Below, one piece after another: positions 54,218 to 64,000 of a stretch of DNA of 64,000 bases (positions within the stretch are counted from its first letter, which is position 1; each line of letters begins with the position of its first letter). The DNA comes from Phytophthora quininea. Taxonomy: Eukaryota; Oomycota; Peronosporomycetes; Peronosporales; Peronosporaceae. Both the position numbers and the translations under genes were made by a program. The stretch is taken from NCBI GenBank assembly GCA_011947345.1, contig JAAVTG010000012.1, positions 110,615 through 174,614 of the forward strand. Reading direction: 5' to 3'. The notes under the pieces were generated by a model. It did no database searches. It saw only the letters and a list, made by a program, of their open reading frames with translations, and was not told the DNA's origin.

Positions 54218-55772
54218 ATGAAGTTCTCAACGAATTGCCTCGTCTTCAGCACGGTACTTCTCACCGCTCAATCTTCTTCAGCTTTCACCGGCAAAGGGAC
54301 TACCTATGACGTCGGGTCGCCATCCAGTGGAAATTGCAACTTCATGAGCTGGCCAAGCTTCGCCAAGACCAATTTTGCGGCTTTAAACGATAAGCAATGG
54401 AACAGCACCATGAACTGCGGTACCTGTGCTACGGTGCGATGCACAGATCCGTCATGTGCAGGCCAGCCGTCCGAGATCGTCTACATCCTCGATAGATGCC
54501 CCGAATGCGGCTACGGCGATTTGGATTTGTCGCCGAGCGTTTTCAAAAGCATCACGGGACAAGCTCCGTCCAAATTGGCGATCGAGTGGGAATTTGTGGC
54601 TTGTCCGATTCAAGGAAATGTGCAATACTGTGCGAAATCGGGCAGTAGCAACTTCTGGCTGGCCGTCCAACCAACCAACTTCGTGTCGGGAGTGCAGAGC
54701 TTGACGATCAACGGGAAGGGGACGACCATGGTAGACTCTGCGTTCTACTTCTTGGTCGATGGCAAGGGCGGACAAGTGGCGAAAATAAATGCGGTGAACA
54801 TTTCGCTGACCGGAGTTAACGGCGAAGTGCTGCAGGATATGGTAGCACTAACCGCCGACGCGTGCACTGAAGGCAATTCGCAGTTCTCCGGCGGCACCAC
54901 CATTGCCCCCACAACTGCCACACCAGTTACTGATGCACCCACAACTGCAACTCGGTCTCCAACGCCCCCACCACCGCAACTCCGGTCACCAACGCTCCCA
55001 CCACCGCAACCCCGGTCACCAACGCCCCCACCACCGCAACTCCGGTCACCAACGCCCCCACAACTGCAACTCCGGTCACCAACGCTCCCACCAACGCCCC
55101 CACCACCGCAACTCCGGTCACCAACGCCCCCACAACTGCAACCCCGGTCACCAACGCTCCCACAACTGCAACTCCGGTCACCAACGCTCCCACAACTGCA
55201 ACTCCGGTCACCAACGCTCCCACAACTGCAACTCCGGTCACCAACGCCCCCACCACCGCAACTCCGGTCACCAACGCCCCCACCACCGACACCAATCACC
55301 ACCACCGTGGCGGAGACACTTACACTGCACCCACTGCTACCATTCTGACACCGGCCAAAACAACTCGAGCTCCCGGCACTAAATCCTCGTCTCGAAAGCA
55401 CGCCAAGCCATGCTCGAAGAAGCCAATTTTGCGCAAGAACTCCCTTGGTGATACTAAGGCACCTACGTCCACGACAACTAATCTGTCGACTAATTTGGCC
55501 GCAATGTCCAGCACGAAGAGCTCTCTAAGCCACACTCAACGCGCGGCTTCGTGGCTAGCTTGGCAGTTTGTGGCATTGTGGTTGCGGCGGTGCTAGCAAT
55601 TTACGTGCGCAGCCAAAACAAGAAGACCACCCTGAAGAATGGTGATGTGGGCACTCCCACACCCACCGAGATTATATCGCCGACCCCAGCGGATGCATTA
55701 ACCGCCTTCGAGTCGGTGCGCAGCCCACGAGCTTACTTCGTTCGAATGGTCTCGCTAGAAGCTCGAGTGTAA
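54218..55772 (+). CDS. expansin-like protein with repeat linker and membrane anchor, copy C (two apparent frameshifts)
   Basis: The ATG at 54218 gives a signal peptide (MKFSTNCLVFSTVLLTAQSS). Beta-barrel domain (FTGKGTTYDVGSPSSGNC, NCGTCATVRC, LDRCPECGYGDLDLSPSVF), then the second domain (FWLAVQPTNFVSGVQS ... TTMVDSAFYFLV). A linker of about a dozen TTATPVTNAP decapeptides, a transmembrane segment (GFVASLAVCGIVVAAVLAIY) and an intracellular tail follow. The linker enters a new frame because the first repeat has a single C at 54953 where every later unit has CC. A second missing base at GG 55545-55546 brings the membrane segment into frame. Corrected, the protein is about 518 residues and undamaged. 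The extracellular domain would be held at the cell surface or wall by the anchor. Confidence 0.82.
54935..55290 (+). repeat. 30-bp tandem repeat coding TTATPVTNAP
   Basis: About eleven or twelve units with a few synonymous third-base changes and one shortened unit (ACCAACGCCCCCACC) near 55090. Uniform units suggest recent expansion or homogenisation. Confidence 0.85.
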
Positions 55773-56436
55773 GAGACCACCAACCTTGTGCTTGCACAAA
55801 AACCACCGAATAGACCCGGTAAGATAGACGTAGAAGTAGATACATGTAGACGAACTCGGTACTGAATCGTGAACGCTTTGATAAGAAATCACAGCATAAG
55901 AATAAGAACTGTGCTTGAAAAACTGCCACACTGATGAGAAGTTGAGCATCTGAAGTCACAGGTCGAGCTCTCTTGACTTGTGTCATGCCTCAACTTCGTC
56001 AACGAGGCAGAACACCTCGACGATATAGCGAGATTGTCGATGCTTTCCAAGCTAAATACAGAGTAAGAAAAGTCGATGATGAACGCACGGCTCCGATATT
56101 CTCGGTGCGCCTGCGAGCAACCGCAGGACAGGGCACAAGACCTTGTTAATCTTGAAGACATGAGAAACCCCATGGCTGCTCTCAGCATCTGCATGAAGCC
56201 ATTCATCTGTCGAACAATCGTCGGCGTTCTCAATGGAAGGTTATCGCTCCACCCCTCACACAATCTCGCTAACTGCTGGGAGGGTTGATGACAAACGTCA
56301 TTGAGCAGCTGCTGTGCTTCTGCAAAGTCGAAGGCCAAATCCAGTGGCATCGCACATTTCCAAGCATCCATGGACTTCTCATTCCTCAATCTACTTCCAA
56401 CCACTCCAGCAAGTACAACACCAACCTGTCTCCACA
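55773..56436. other. intergenic, no gene seen
   Basis: Open frames on the minus strand from 56536 appear to be non-coding. No element ends. Confidence 0.35.
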
Positions 56437-56739
56437 ATGGCCGCCATTGTCCCGATCTCCTGCAACCAGCGCTGGCGCAGTCGTTCCCGGAATGCCAGCA
56501 CCGACTCGGACTTTCTTGGTCTGATGCCGGCCTCACCTGCTGTCAACGAAGGAGTCGCGGTCGCAATGCTGGACGAAGTCGCCTACGAAGGTGACAACGA
56601 AGACCAAGACATCGACATGGTCGAATCGCCGCATAACCTCGTCATGCCACGAGAGTACACCGCTCAGGAAGCAGCCTGGCCGATCGCACCCCTGAACACG
56701 ACCAAGTCCATGGAACGACGTCGCGCCAGCGGCTTCTAA
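56437..56739 (+). CDS. unrecognised 100-residue protein
   Basis: Opens at the ATG at 56437 (MAAIVPISCNQRWRSRS). It contains an acidic stretch (EGDNEDQDIDMVESPHN) and ends with SMERRRASGF, the last part resembling a phosphorylation site (RRRAS). No signal peptide or family. Length and composition make it plausible, but the evidence is weak. Confidence 0.4.
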   Translation: MAAIVPISCNQRWRSRSRNASTDSDFLGLMPASPAVNEGVAVAMLDEVAYEGDNEDQDIDMVESPHNLVMPREYTAQEAAWPIAPLNTTKSMERRRASGF

Positions 56740-56966
56740 AGCCGAACCCGACCGAGAAATATTTGTCAACTGCCTGTAGTGTTGTGATCAGCGTGTAGCT
56801 TGGCGACGTCGTCGAGCATCTCATTTAAAATGCCAATAGTTTGTTACCCCAACATCTCGTTTGCTGGGAACGCTGCTCTCAGCGCTTTCGAATTTAAGAA
56901 CTGTAGTGCACGGTCAACAGCTTGATCTCCACTTTTTGCGATGCCTCACTGCTTCCTGAGCAGCCT

Positions 56967-59286
56967 TCAAACGAGGTGATGCATTGAAGAAGCTTCCGTT
57001 GAAGCTGCTCGATTGTGGTTGCATTCGGGCAAAGTGAAGATGGTGCTGCAGCCTCTGTTGAGTTTTGAGCAATGAATATCTTCGGCGACATCGTACAAAT
57101 GCACAAGATGGTGCTCTACAATGCTCAAGCTTACGAGTTGCATACGTTCGAAGACGGGAAGGAAGAAGATACTAGCGAGCAGTGTGCGACGGTGGTTCGT
57201 TCGTGCTTTGCCGGTGTTGACAAGCTCCTGTAATTGAGTTATACGCGAATGGAAAGTCAATAGTGAGCGCTGGCAGCACGCAATGATCTCCATCATACAG
57301 GCAGCAACACTGAGGCCGTCCTGGTCACTCAAGGCGAGTAGACCGCGCCTTGTTTCTTGATTGAGCAGATCCAAAGTGCCACTCTCATTGGACTCCAGGA
57401 CATCCAAAAAGACACTCGATCGCGATGTCTGTTTACTTGTCATGTGATTTATCTCGAAGTCGTCATGAATTCGGCCAGCGAGCTCCCTTAGTTGCTCGTT
57501 CAGCTGGCCGATTGAATGCGCGAAGCTCTTCTTTTACCGACTGCAGCCGTGCTCGCCGTCCTTCCTTGATAGCCCAACGCATCTAGAAATCCCAGTACTC
57601 GTTCGCATTTATCTGTCAGTGCAAATGGACAGCCATCGTCGTTTAAGATAGCCCGGAATACGATCCGAGTGAAGTCGGATGATTCTTTAGTTCCAATTGA
57701 CAACTCTTCAATTTGGAATATTGTCCAAGGCGACCGAAACACTGTAAATTCGGTGGCAACCTCGTAGGCTTCGTTTAGCTTCCGGTACAGGCGGTAAAAT
57801 GGGTGAAAGCTGCAAGTCGTGTCGGCACTGAACGACATTAGACAACTATGTATCGAGGGAGGAAGCGACACCTCAGTGCTGGCGGATGTAAGGCTTTCTT
57901 CACAAATAAGAATAACAGCTTGAAGAAGTAGTCTGGTTGATGTTGATATACCTCGAAGTGACGAGGAGTCCACTTCAAGAAACGTCGATAGATTGGCTTC
58001 GCCGTGACAAAGCTTAGCTCGAAGGTTGGGTCCTTCCGACATCATGAATAGATCCAATAGAACAGCCAGCGACGCAAAGGAAGCTTCTCATAGAGAGCAT
58101 TCGCTGCTGTAACAGGATAACCATCGCCTGTAGACGTAGTATCATCGCCTCGACTAGAGTCGAGCAAAATCACAGGATGTAAGAGCACTTGGTGCTTATC
58201 TTTCTGACCAAACCCGTCCAACGTTGAGTAATACGCGTCAATTTGTGCTTCGCCGTAAGCGTTCGATAGAGCAGCATGTTTCCGATTTACGCGGAGAAAT
58301 TCCAGACGTAGAGCGTGTTCAAGTACTGGCAAAGCCGCGAACAGAAACCACAGCTCGTCTCCATGTAGAACGAGCGCTTCGAAAGCGCGTTTCAGGAGAT
58401 TTGATCTCCCTATAGGGATAAATGGCGCAGTCGACCATCTGCGGACCATTTCATCGCGAACGTCCGGACTCTCAAGACGCAGCACGGTGACGAGGTCTTG
58501 CTGGTCCTCCAAAACCATCGAGTTGCTAACAAATTTGCCATCAAAACTGTCAATACAGAATAACTCTTTCTCTATCGAACCTTTGTCTAAGCTCCAGTTG
58601 GAATATCTTGCCAGTGTCGTAATGATTAGGAACGTAAGGCAACCAAAACTCTTAGGGAATTCGGCAGGCGGCATGAACCCATGCCACACCAAATTGCGGA
58701 GATTTAACCCCGAAGGTAAAAAGAGCACTTTAAGCAACTGTACTAAACCTTCAGGCAACACATCAGCCAACGTGTCCGAGTGCAGCAAGTCCCTCAAGAT
58801 CATGTTTTTCTTCCGAGGTTTTGCCTCCACCCGGAATACTGACAACACTTGCTCATGTAAATCGTACAACGCCTTCTCCAAGATCGTAACACCCACCTCA
58901 AAAGCCATGTAAAATTCACCCAACTCGTCACTCAGCATCGACTCGACTTTTTCAAGCAAGCTGGCATGTGTTAAGTGCTTAACTCCACGCCAATGCCAAC
59001 TCTTAGGGTGTAAATTGATCGCTCCGTAGCTCATAAACCTTTCAGCTTCCAGTGCTAACGCCCACGTGGCCTCAATTTGGTTGCCAACACTGTCCGCAAG
59101 GATGTCTTTCCAGTCCAAAGCTACGACGCCGTCCTTTTCCACAAGAAACTTCGGCAGCCTCGCCTGTAATGACACGCGATCAACATGGGGAAGTCTCCAG
59201 AACGAATAGAGTGAGTCATGTACTGCAGCAGACAACGATGGACGGTAAGCAGGAAGCAGCAGCCCAGTCGATGCTTGGCCCTTCAT
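56967..59286 (-). CDS. ERMARD / DUF4209-like protein (two apparent frameshifts)
   Basis: A long helical protein. Two motifs recall ERMARD, an ER-membrane protein with a DUF4209 domain: [18 protein letters not shown] near 58690 and [20 protein letters not shown] near 58030. Both carry the N/R...HG pattern of that family. The ATG at 59286 is directly preceded by GGGCACAG, a possible splice acceptor, so a further 5' exon is likely. Frames change near 58061 (one missing base in a TT/AA pair) and near 57515, with homology-like sequence continuing to 56967. The corrected product is about 750 residues. The assignment rests on short motifs, so it is moderate only. Confidence 0.5.
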
Positions 59287-59417
59287 CTGTGCCCAGAAAC
59301 AAAACAATATATAGCACTTGAAAATTAAACCACATACATTAATCCAAATAAGAAAATCAAACTCATACAAATTCCACTTCAACTCGTCCCTTTGACAAGG
59401 CAACAGACAACTTACTG

Positions 59418-62042
59418 TCAAGGCCCGTCACCATCGGGGTAGTACTCGTCCAGCCACTCGTAGATGTCCTTGGGGCGCTCTCTACCGCTCTTGAAAAATT
59501 GGTTTCCGCCCTCTGGCTTGTCGAACGCGCGCTCGGTGCAGCCTTCGATGTACTGTGCGTGGAGAAACAGAACGAGTTCAAAGTCGCCGCAGATGACGGC
59601 ATTGTCCATAGCGTCACTAGTGCAGCCTTCCTGTCGATTAGCTTGCAGCCAATACACCACTTCACGATGACCATCTTTCGCAGCGCCGTCCATTGCGCCA
59701 GTCGTGCATCCTTCTTTGCGGTTTTCATGCAGCCACTTGACAACATCCAAGTAGCCATTGCGAGCCGCACCGTCCATTGCCTCTGTCGTGCAGCCTTCGC
59801 TTCTGTTCGAGTGCAGCCACTCGACGACAGCCAAGTGGCCCTGGTGTGCTGCATAGTCCATGGCTTTCGTAGTGCATCCTTCCCACCGATTATCGTTCAG
59901 CCACTGCACTACTTCGAGGTGTCCATTTTGCGCGGCGCGATCCATGGCCTCGGTCGTACAGCCCTCACTGCGGTTCTCGTGGAGCCACTTTACCACTTCC
60001 AAGTGGCCATTCTGTGCCGCATGATCCATCGCCTCCTTACTACATCCTTCATTGCGATTCTCGTGCAGCCAATGAACCATCTCGAGGTACCCGTTTGAAG
60101 CAGCGAGATCCATCGCGCGCTTGGTGCAGCCTTCCGTCCGATTGGTGTGAAGCCACTGCACCATGTCCAGGTGGTTGTTCGCAGCTGCTTGATCCATCGC
60201 CTCGGTCGTAAACTCACTTCTCATTCCTGCAGCTAACAGGTACTTTAAGACGGCTAGATGACCTTCTCTCGCTACAACCTCTAGGCTAGCTTTACGCTTA
60301 TGCAGTGGACGGGACCGCGCGGTGGACTCGTCAAACACATCGCACTTTGGTTCGTCTCGAAACGTTTCGACCATCCACTTGACCGCGTCGAAGTATCCTC
60401 GCTCGGCTGCAGCTAGTACAGCCTCGTGGTCAATCCAACCAGTGAAAGGTGTGGACATCTTCTTTGGCTTTGTCAATGGATAGTGTTGCTGCTGGCAAAC
60501 GCGCTGCCAGTAGCAATCATAGAGCTGTCGAGCCATCTCTAGCCTGCCATTCCCAGCCGCTACCCTCAAGGCTCGACCCGCTTCCACCTGCTTGTGATCA
60601 ATTAGCCACTTCATCAAGTCCAACCGGTCCCTTTTGACTGCCTCATACACGGCCAACCCGCCATCCTCCGAGTAGTTGTGGCCATACAGCCATTTCATGA
60701 CCGCCAACGAGCCCGCAGCAACGGCTTCCTTCATCAACCCCTCGATAGTGAGGATGACACTATAATCTCGCTGCTTTGCATCTAGAGAAGCCACATTACC
60801 AACCCTTACTGCAGCTCTGGCGATTCCTCCAAACTTGCGATCCGCATACGTGTTCATCTCCAGCCACTCCTCAGCATCAGAGTGCTTATTTCTAATGGCA
60901 CGGGCGATGTCGTCTCCACCCCACGTGATCGTATGCTTCAGCAGGTCCTCTGGTAAAAGCTCGGGCTCAACCTCCTCCTCCTCTTGCTCGCTGTGAAAGG
61001 CTTGCAACTGTTCAGAAGAAAGTCGAATAATGGCTATCCCTCCGTTCTCACTCGCCATTGGCACCATTTCTCCGCGCAGCAACCGATCAAGGGTGTCAAG
61101 AGCGGCCGCATTCCTTTCCGGAAACGGTCCTCCTCGTAAGTACTCGAGCACAGCTTGGTTCCCAGGATCGTCCTCTTCAGGGAAACCCTCAGCCATCATC
61201 ACCTGCAAGGCTTCTCGAGTCATCTCTGGGTCTTGATGTGTACGAAAGACATGTACATCGCCTCCACGAGGCACTTGGGCCCACATTAGCCCAGCAAGCC
61301 CCTCTCTTGGTCCTTCACCTCGAAGGAACTCGGCAAAAATGTTGCCACCCTCTCCTGGAGCTGGAGCTATGTGGTGGCCTTGGAAAAGCAACGGGTCAAA
61401 CGCTGCCGCGGCATTTCTCCGTCTCTCCTGTTCTTGTTCCTGTCGAAGGTCAATTTCTCCGTCCAGTCCATTGCCCTTCCAGTACTGAAGGATGTCCACT
61501 CTGCCTGCCCCACAAACATACTCCACGGCCTTATTGGGCACCACACAGCCCTTGAAGTGATCAAAGAGCCACTGGACCATCTCCAGACCGGGGTGCTTCA
61601 CTGCCTCCACCATGGAGAGACGGAACTGGTAGTGGTTGTAGTACTTATCTGAACGAAGGTAAAGTCTGCGGGAGAACGTGGTGCTGTGGCCGGGGCCTCC
61701 ATCCGCTGGAGAGGGCTCCGTCTCGGGTCGGCAGCTGCTCCAGATCTTGTTTAGAAGAGCGATGGAGTTGAGTCGGCAGGCCTTCCAGAACTCCAGCTCC
61801 ACCGACGTGTCTGCGAAGGACGAGGTCAACTCTTGGACGTGAGCGAGCGCGTGGAACTGCGGCCGAGACTGGTACACCAACTGCACTGCTAGTAGCAGCG
61901 ACGACGACTGCGCCGCCTTCTGCTTCTTGGCCTTCTCGGCGCATCGCTTGGTCCTCGACTTCTTGGCCATCTGCGTGCTGGACAGCGAATTCGAAAGTGA
62001 TGTTGAAGTGGGAGACCGAGTGAAAAGCTTGCACATGGACAT
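59418..62042 (-). CDS. ankyrin-repeat protein, oomycete type
   Basis: 874 residues, intact, from the ATG at 62042. A basic leader ([19 protein letters not shown]) and an N-terminal helical region precede the first ankyrin-like pairs (residues about 90-190). An acidic middle part follows, then the array. From about residue 640 eight units with a strict 28-residue period follow, each like [20 protein letters not shown]. This is shorter than the usual 33-residue ankyrin unit because the beta-hairpin loop is reduced. It probably mediates protein binding. The second ankyrin gene lies upstream on the same strand. Confidence 0.85.
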   Translation of the reverse strand: MSMCKLFTRSPTSTSLSNSLSSTQMAKKSRTKRCAEKAKKQKAAQSSSLLLAVQLVYQSRPQFHALAHVQELTSSFADTSVELEFWKACRLNSIALLNKIWSSCRPETEPSPADGGPGHSTTFSRRLYLRSDKYYNHYQFRLSMVEAVKHPGLEMVQWLFDHFKGCVVPNKAVEYVCGAGRVDILQYWKGNGLDGEIDLRQEQEQERRRNAAAAFDPLLFQGHHIAPAPGEGGNIFAEFLRGEGPREGLAGLMWAQVPRGGDVHVFRTHQDPEMTREALQVMMAEGFPEEDDPGNQAVLEYLRGGPFPERNAAALDTLDRLLRGEMVPMASENGGIAIIRLSSEQLQAFHSEQEEEEVEPELLPEDLLKHTITWGGDDIARAIRNKHSDAEEWLEMNTYADRKFGGIARAAVRVGNVASLDAKQRDYSVILTIEGLMKEAVAAGSLAVMKWLYGHNYSEDGGLAVYEAVKRDRLDLMKWLIDHKQVEAGRALRVAAGNGRLEMARQLYDCYWQRVCQQQHYPLTKPKKMSTPFTGWIDHEAVLAAAERGYFDAVKWMVETFRDEPKCDVFDESTARSRPLHKRKASLEVVAREGHLAVLKYLLAAGMRSEFTTEAMDQAAANNHLDMVQWLHTNRTEGCTKRAMDLAASNGYLEMVHWLHENRNEGCSKEAMDHAAQNGHLEVVKWLHENRSEGCTTEAMDRAAQNGHLEVVQWLNDNRWEGCTTKAMDYAAHQGHLAVVEWLHSNRSEGCTTEAMDGAARNGYLDVVKWLHENRKEGCTTGAMDGAAKDGHREVVYWLQANRQEGCTSDAMDNAVICGDFELVLFLHAQYIEGCTERAFDKPEGGNQFFKSGRERPKDIYEWLDEYYPDGDGP

Positions 62043-62661
62043 AGTGAAAGCAAGTGTAAAAATGCTTCGAATAGAAGGCTCAACTTGACGATTCCTTTAA
62101 TGTTGTTCATGGGTGTCAGGCCATCCACAGCACTAGCAGACCGTGATTCCTCTTGCTTCGACGGCAGCAGCAGTACACGGCGATTAAGCTCGAGATGCTT
62201 GGCATCCACTTAGGTAGTGGCAGGTCACTATCTTTTGTGGTGCTTCTCGGCCCCAAATGCGATGACCTTTTCAAAACTACTAGCCATTCCGACTGTTGAA
62301 CGGAAGTGCATTAGACGCATCAATACTTGAAATGATTTGGCAGTACACGTACACGAGGCTAAAACTACAAGTCTTGCCAAAAGACATTGATGGCTGCGTT
62401 GTGGACTGTGCAGCTTCACGAAATAAAATTCATGTCAAGCAAGCCGCGCACGCTGCAACAGAGCAGCACTAAAGAACGGCACATTGAGTAGACGATGCAC
62501 GGCAGAGATTAGTCAAAGGAAGCCTTGGAGAGAGGTCACACCGCCATCGCTCGCTGCTAAACTCACTTTGTCGTAGATTTCATCGGGTCGATACCCACCA
62601 CAGATATTCAATTCCTTCATTTGTTGAGGCTATTCGCGACGTGTTTGGTCCGGATAATGCG
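62043..62661. other. intergenic between two ankyrin genes, no gene seen
   Basis: Should contain the promoter of the gene at 62042. No recognisable element. Confidence 0.4.
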
Positions 62662-64000
62662 CTAGACACCACTCGTAAACGATCTCGTACTCGCAGAACA
62701 GATCTGTTTTGAACACAATTTCGGACATTCTTCCTTGCATTTGGAGTGCAAGAACAACAATGTTCCAAGCCGCCACAAGTTGCAGCAAGTGGGATCAACT
62801 CGGACGAAAAGAGTTCCGATCGATTTTCGTACAGCCAGCGAACAACTTCCAACTTATTTTCACGTACTGCCATCTCGATTGCCTTGGCGGTCCATCCTTC
62901 GTTTCGGTTTTGATGCAGCCACTTGACAATTTCCAAATGTCCATTCCGAGCAGCTTTGTCCGTTGCAGCAGTCGTGCATCCCTCAGAACGGTTTTCATGA
63001 AGCCACATCAACATATTCAAGTCGCCATTTTTCGCGGCGGAATCCATCGCACGCGTTGTACACTTCGCATTGGAGTTTTCATGAAGCCATTTCACAACTT
63101 CCAAATACTCGTAGGACGCTGCGTTATCCATCGCACGTGTTGTGCAGCCTTCTGTTCTGTTATCCAACAGCCATTTCACAATGTCTAGGTGCCCTCTGCA
63201 GATGCGCAGTCCATTGCGCGTGTCGTGCATCCTTCCATTCGATTCTCGTGAAGCCACTTGACCATTTCCAAATGACCGGAGTCGGCCGCATAATCCATAG
63301 CGTTTGTTGTGCAACCTTCATCTCGGTTGTTGTGGAGCCACTGGATGACGTCAAGATGGTTGCTCGAAGCCGCCCCATCCATTGCTTTTGTCGTTGCTGT
63401 GACAATGGCTAGGTCGTGCAAGAAAATCACCAAGGGCAAGTGTCCATTCGATGCTGCAGCATCAATAGCTGTCACGTCCTCCAAGTATGAACGTCCTACG
63501 GTTTCTTCGTTTGTCTCAAAGAGATCGACGTTGTGAGCATTCCCAAAGGTCTCCACCATCCACCGCACAACGTCTAGACTACCCATCTGAGCCGCAGACT
63601 TGAATGTGTTCGTGGCGTTCCAGCGAGGAGAATCATCCCAATTGGACACCTTACTGTATGGCAAGGTAACTTTTCACGCCACAAATGCCTCCCCAATAAT
63701 TATCGTAGACATATCTTGCGATTTCAATACGTCCATGCGCCATACTCACTTCCAGCGCTTGAAGCGCTTCCACCACCTTAACTTCCAGTAGCCACTTCAC
63801 CATTTGTAAATTGTCTTGTTGGATCGAAATACCCAACACTTCCCTGGCTGACTCTGGGTGTATGCCACCCCGCTGGTATAGCCACTGCACGACGTGGGAG
63901 TGGCCTTCTTCTGCGGCATATCTCATCAAATTCCATGAGTCATCAAATGCTGCTGGATTACGAGCGTAAGCCCAGTCGAGCATTGCGATATCTCCTCTCC
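62662..64000 (-). CDS. ankyrin-repeat protein, oomycete type, partial at the right edge
   Basis: Paralogue of the gene at 59418 with the same 28-residue units (HLDIVKWLLDNRTEGCTT, HLEIVKWLHQNRNEGWT). The reading frame is open through 64000, so the start lies outside the window. Breaks: near 63660 (a step of the sign opposite to the rest), at the C3 run 63192-63194 (one missing base fits exactly) and near 62755 (one missing base leads into FLHSKCKEECPKLC and a stop at 62662). Probably one gene with sequence errors, though decay cannot be excluded. Confidence 0.75.

Noticed and set aside
54927..55295. Minus-strand Val/Gly/Ala repeat frame and other frames over the 30-bp repeat
   Set aside because: Tandem repeats of a multiple-of-three length keep all frames open; only the TTATPVTNAP frame joins the expansin domains to the membrane anchor.
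1..64000. CRISPR arrays, operons, ribosome binding sites
   Set aside because: Gene structure, introns, histone and FYVE proteins show nuclear eukaryotic DNA; no array of spaced identical repeats was seen.

Overview
The window looks like nuclear DNA of a plant-pathogenic oomycete, most likely Phytophthora or a close relative. Three things point that way: the gene families (FYVE-GAF and START-FYVE proteins, folate-biopterin (BT1) transporters, necrosis-inducing NPP1-like proteins, expansin-like wall proteins, oomycete-style ankyrin repeats with a 28-residue period, an oomycete-type bZIP), compact genes with few introns, and a repeat-rich middle holding mariner, Mutator-like, Helitron and LINE remnants. 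I cannot name the species.

Layout. 0-9 kb: a tandem pair of START-like/FYVE/GAF genes (+), then two BT1 transporters facing each other. 9-14 kb: a tandem duplication of an ankyrin remnant plus an NPP1-like secreted protein, with a complete 1.69-kb mariner element (TA target duplication, about 30-bp inverted ends) between the copies. 14-19 kb: a START-FYVE gene, a small secreted cysteine-containing protein and a membrane-anchored alpha/beta hydrolase. 20-44 kb: transposon-rich DNA with a LINE fragment, a broken bZIP copy, a Mutator-like element with about 100-bp inverted repeats, a divergent histone H4 gene, a SANT-like ORF, an intron-containing gene of unknown function, a beta-helix/zinc-finger protein with a convergent partner, several unexplained repeat fields, a decayed Helitron, a small inverted-repeat element and a decayed mariner. 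44-56 kb: the intact bZIP copy, then two START-FYVE genes interleaved with three expansin-like genes. 56-64 kb: a small unknown gene, a probable ERMARD/DUF4209 gene and two ankyrin-repeat genes, the last running off the right edge.

A recurrent technical or biological feature is that about twenty reading-frame breaks all have the sign of one lost base. Most lie in short homopolymers, and in one case an intact near-identical copy 23 kb away shows the missing bases directly. I read most of them as sequence undercalls, so several 'broken' genes are probably intact. The expansin copy at 51.7-53.5 kb, the second mariner and the Mutator element also carry stops or active-site changes and look truly decayed.

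The observation I would check first is the histone H4-like gene at 26.1-26.4 kb. It aligns with H4 without gaps over 102 residues but lacks most of the modifiable lysines of the tail (K8, K12, K16, K20) and also K31, K44, K59 and K77.
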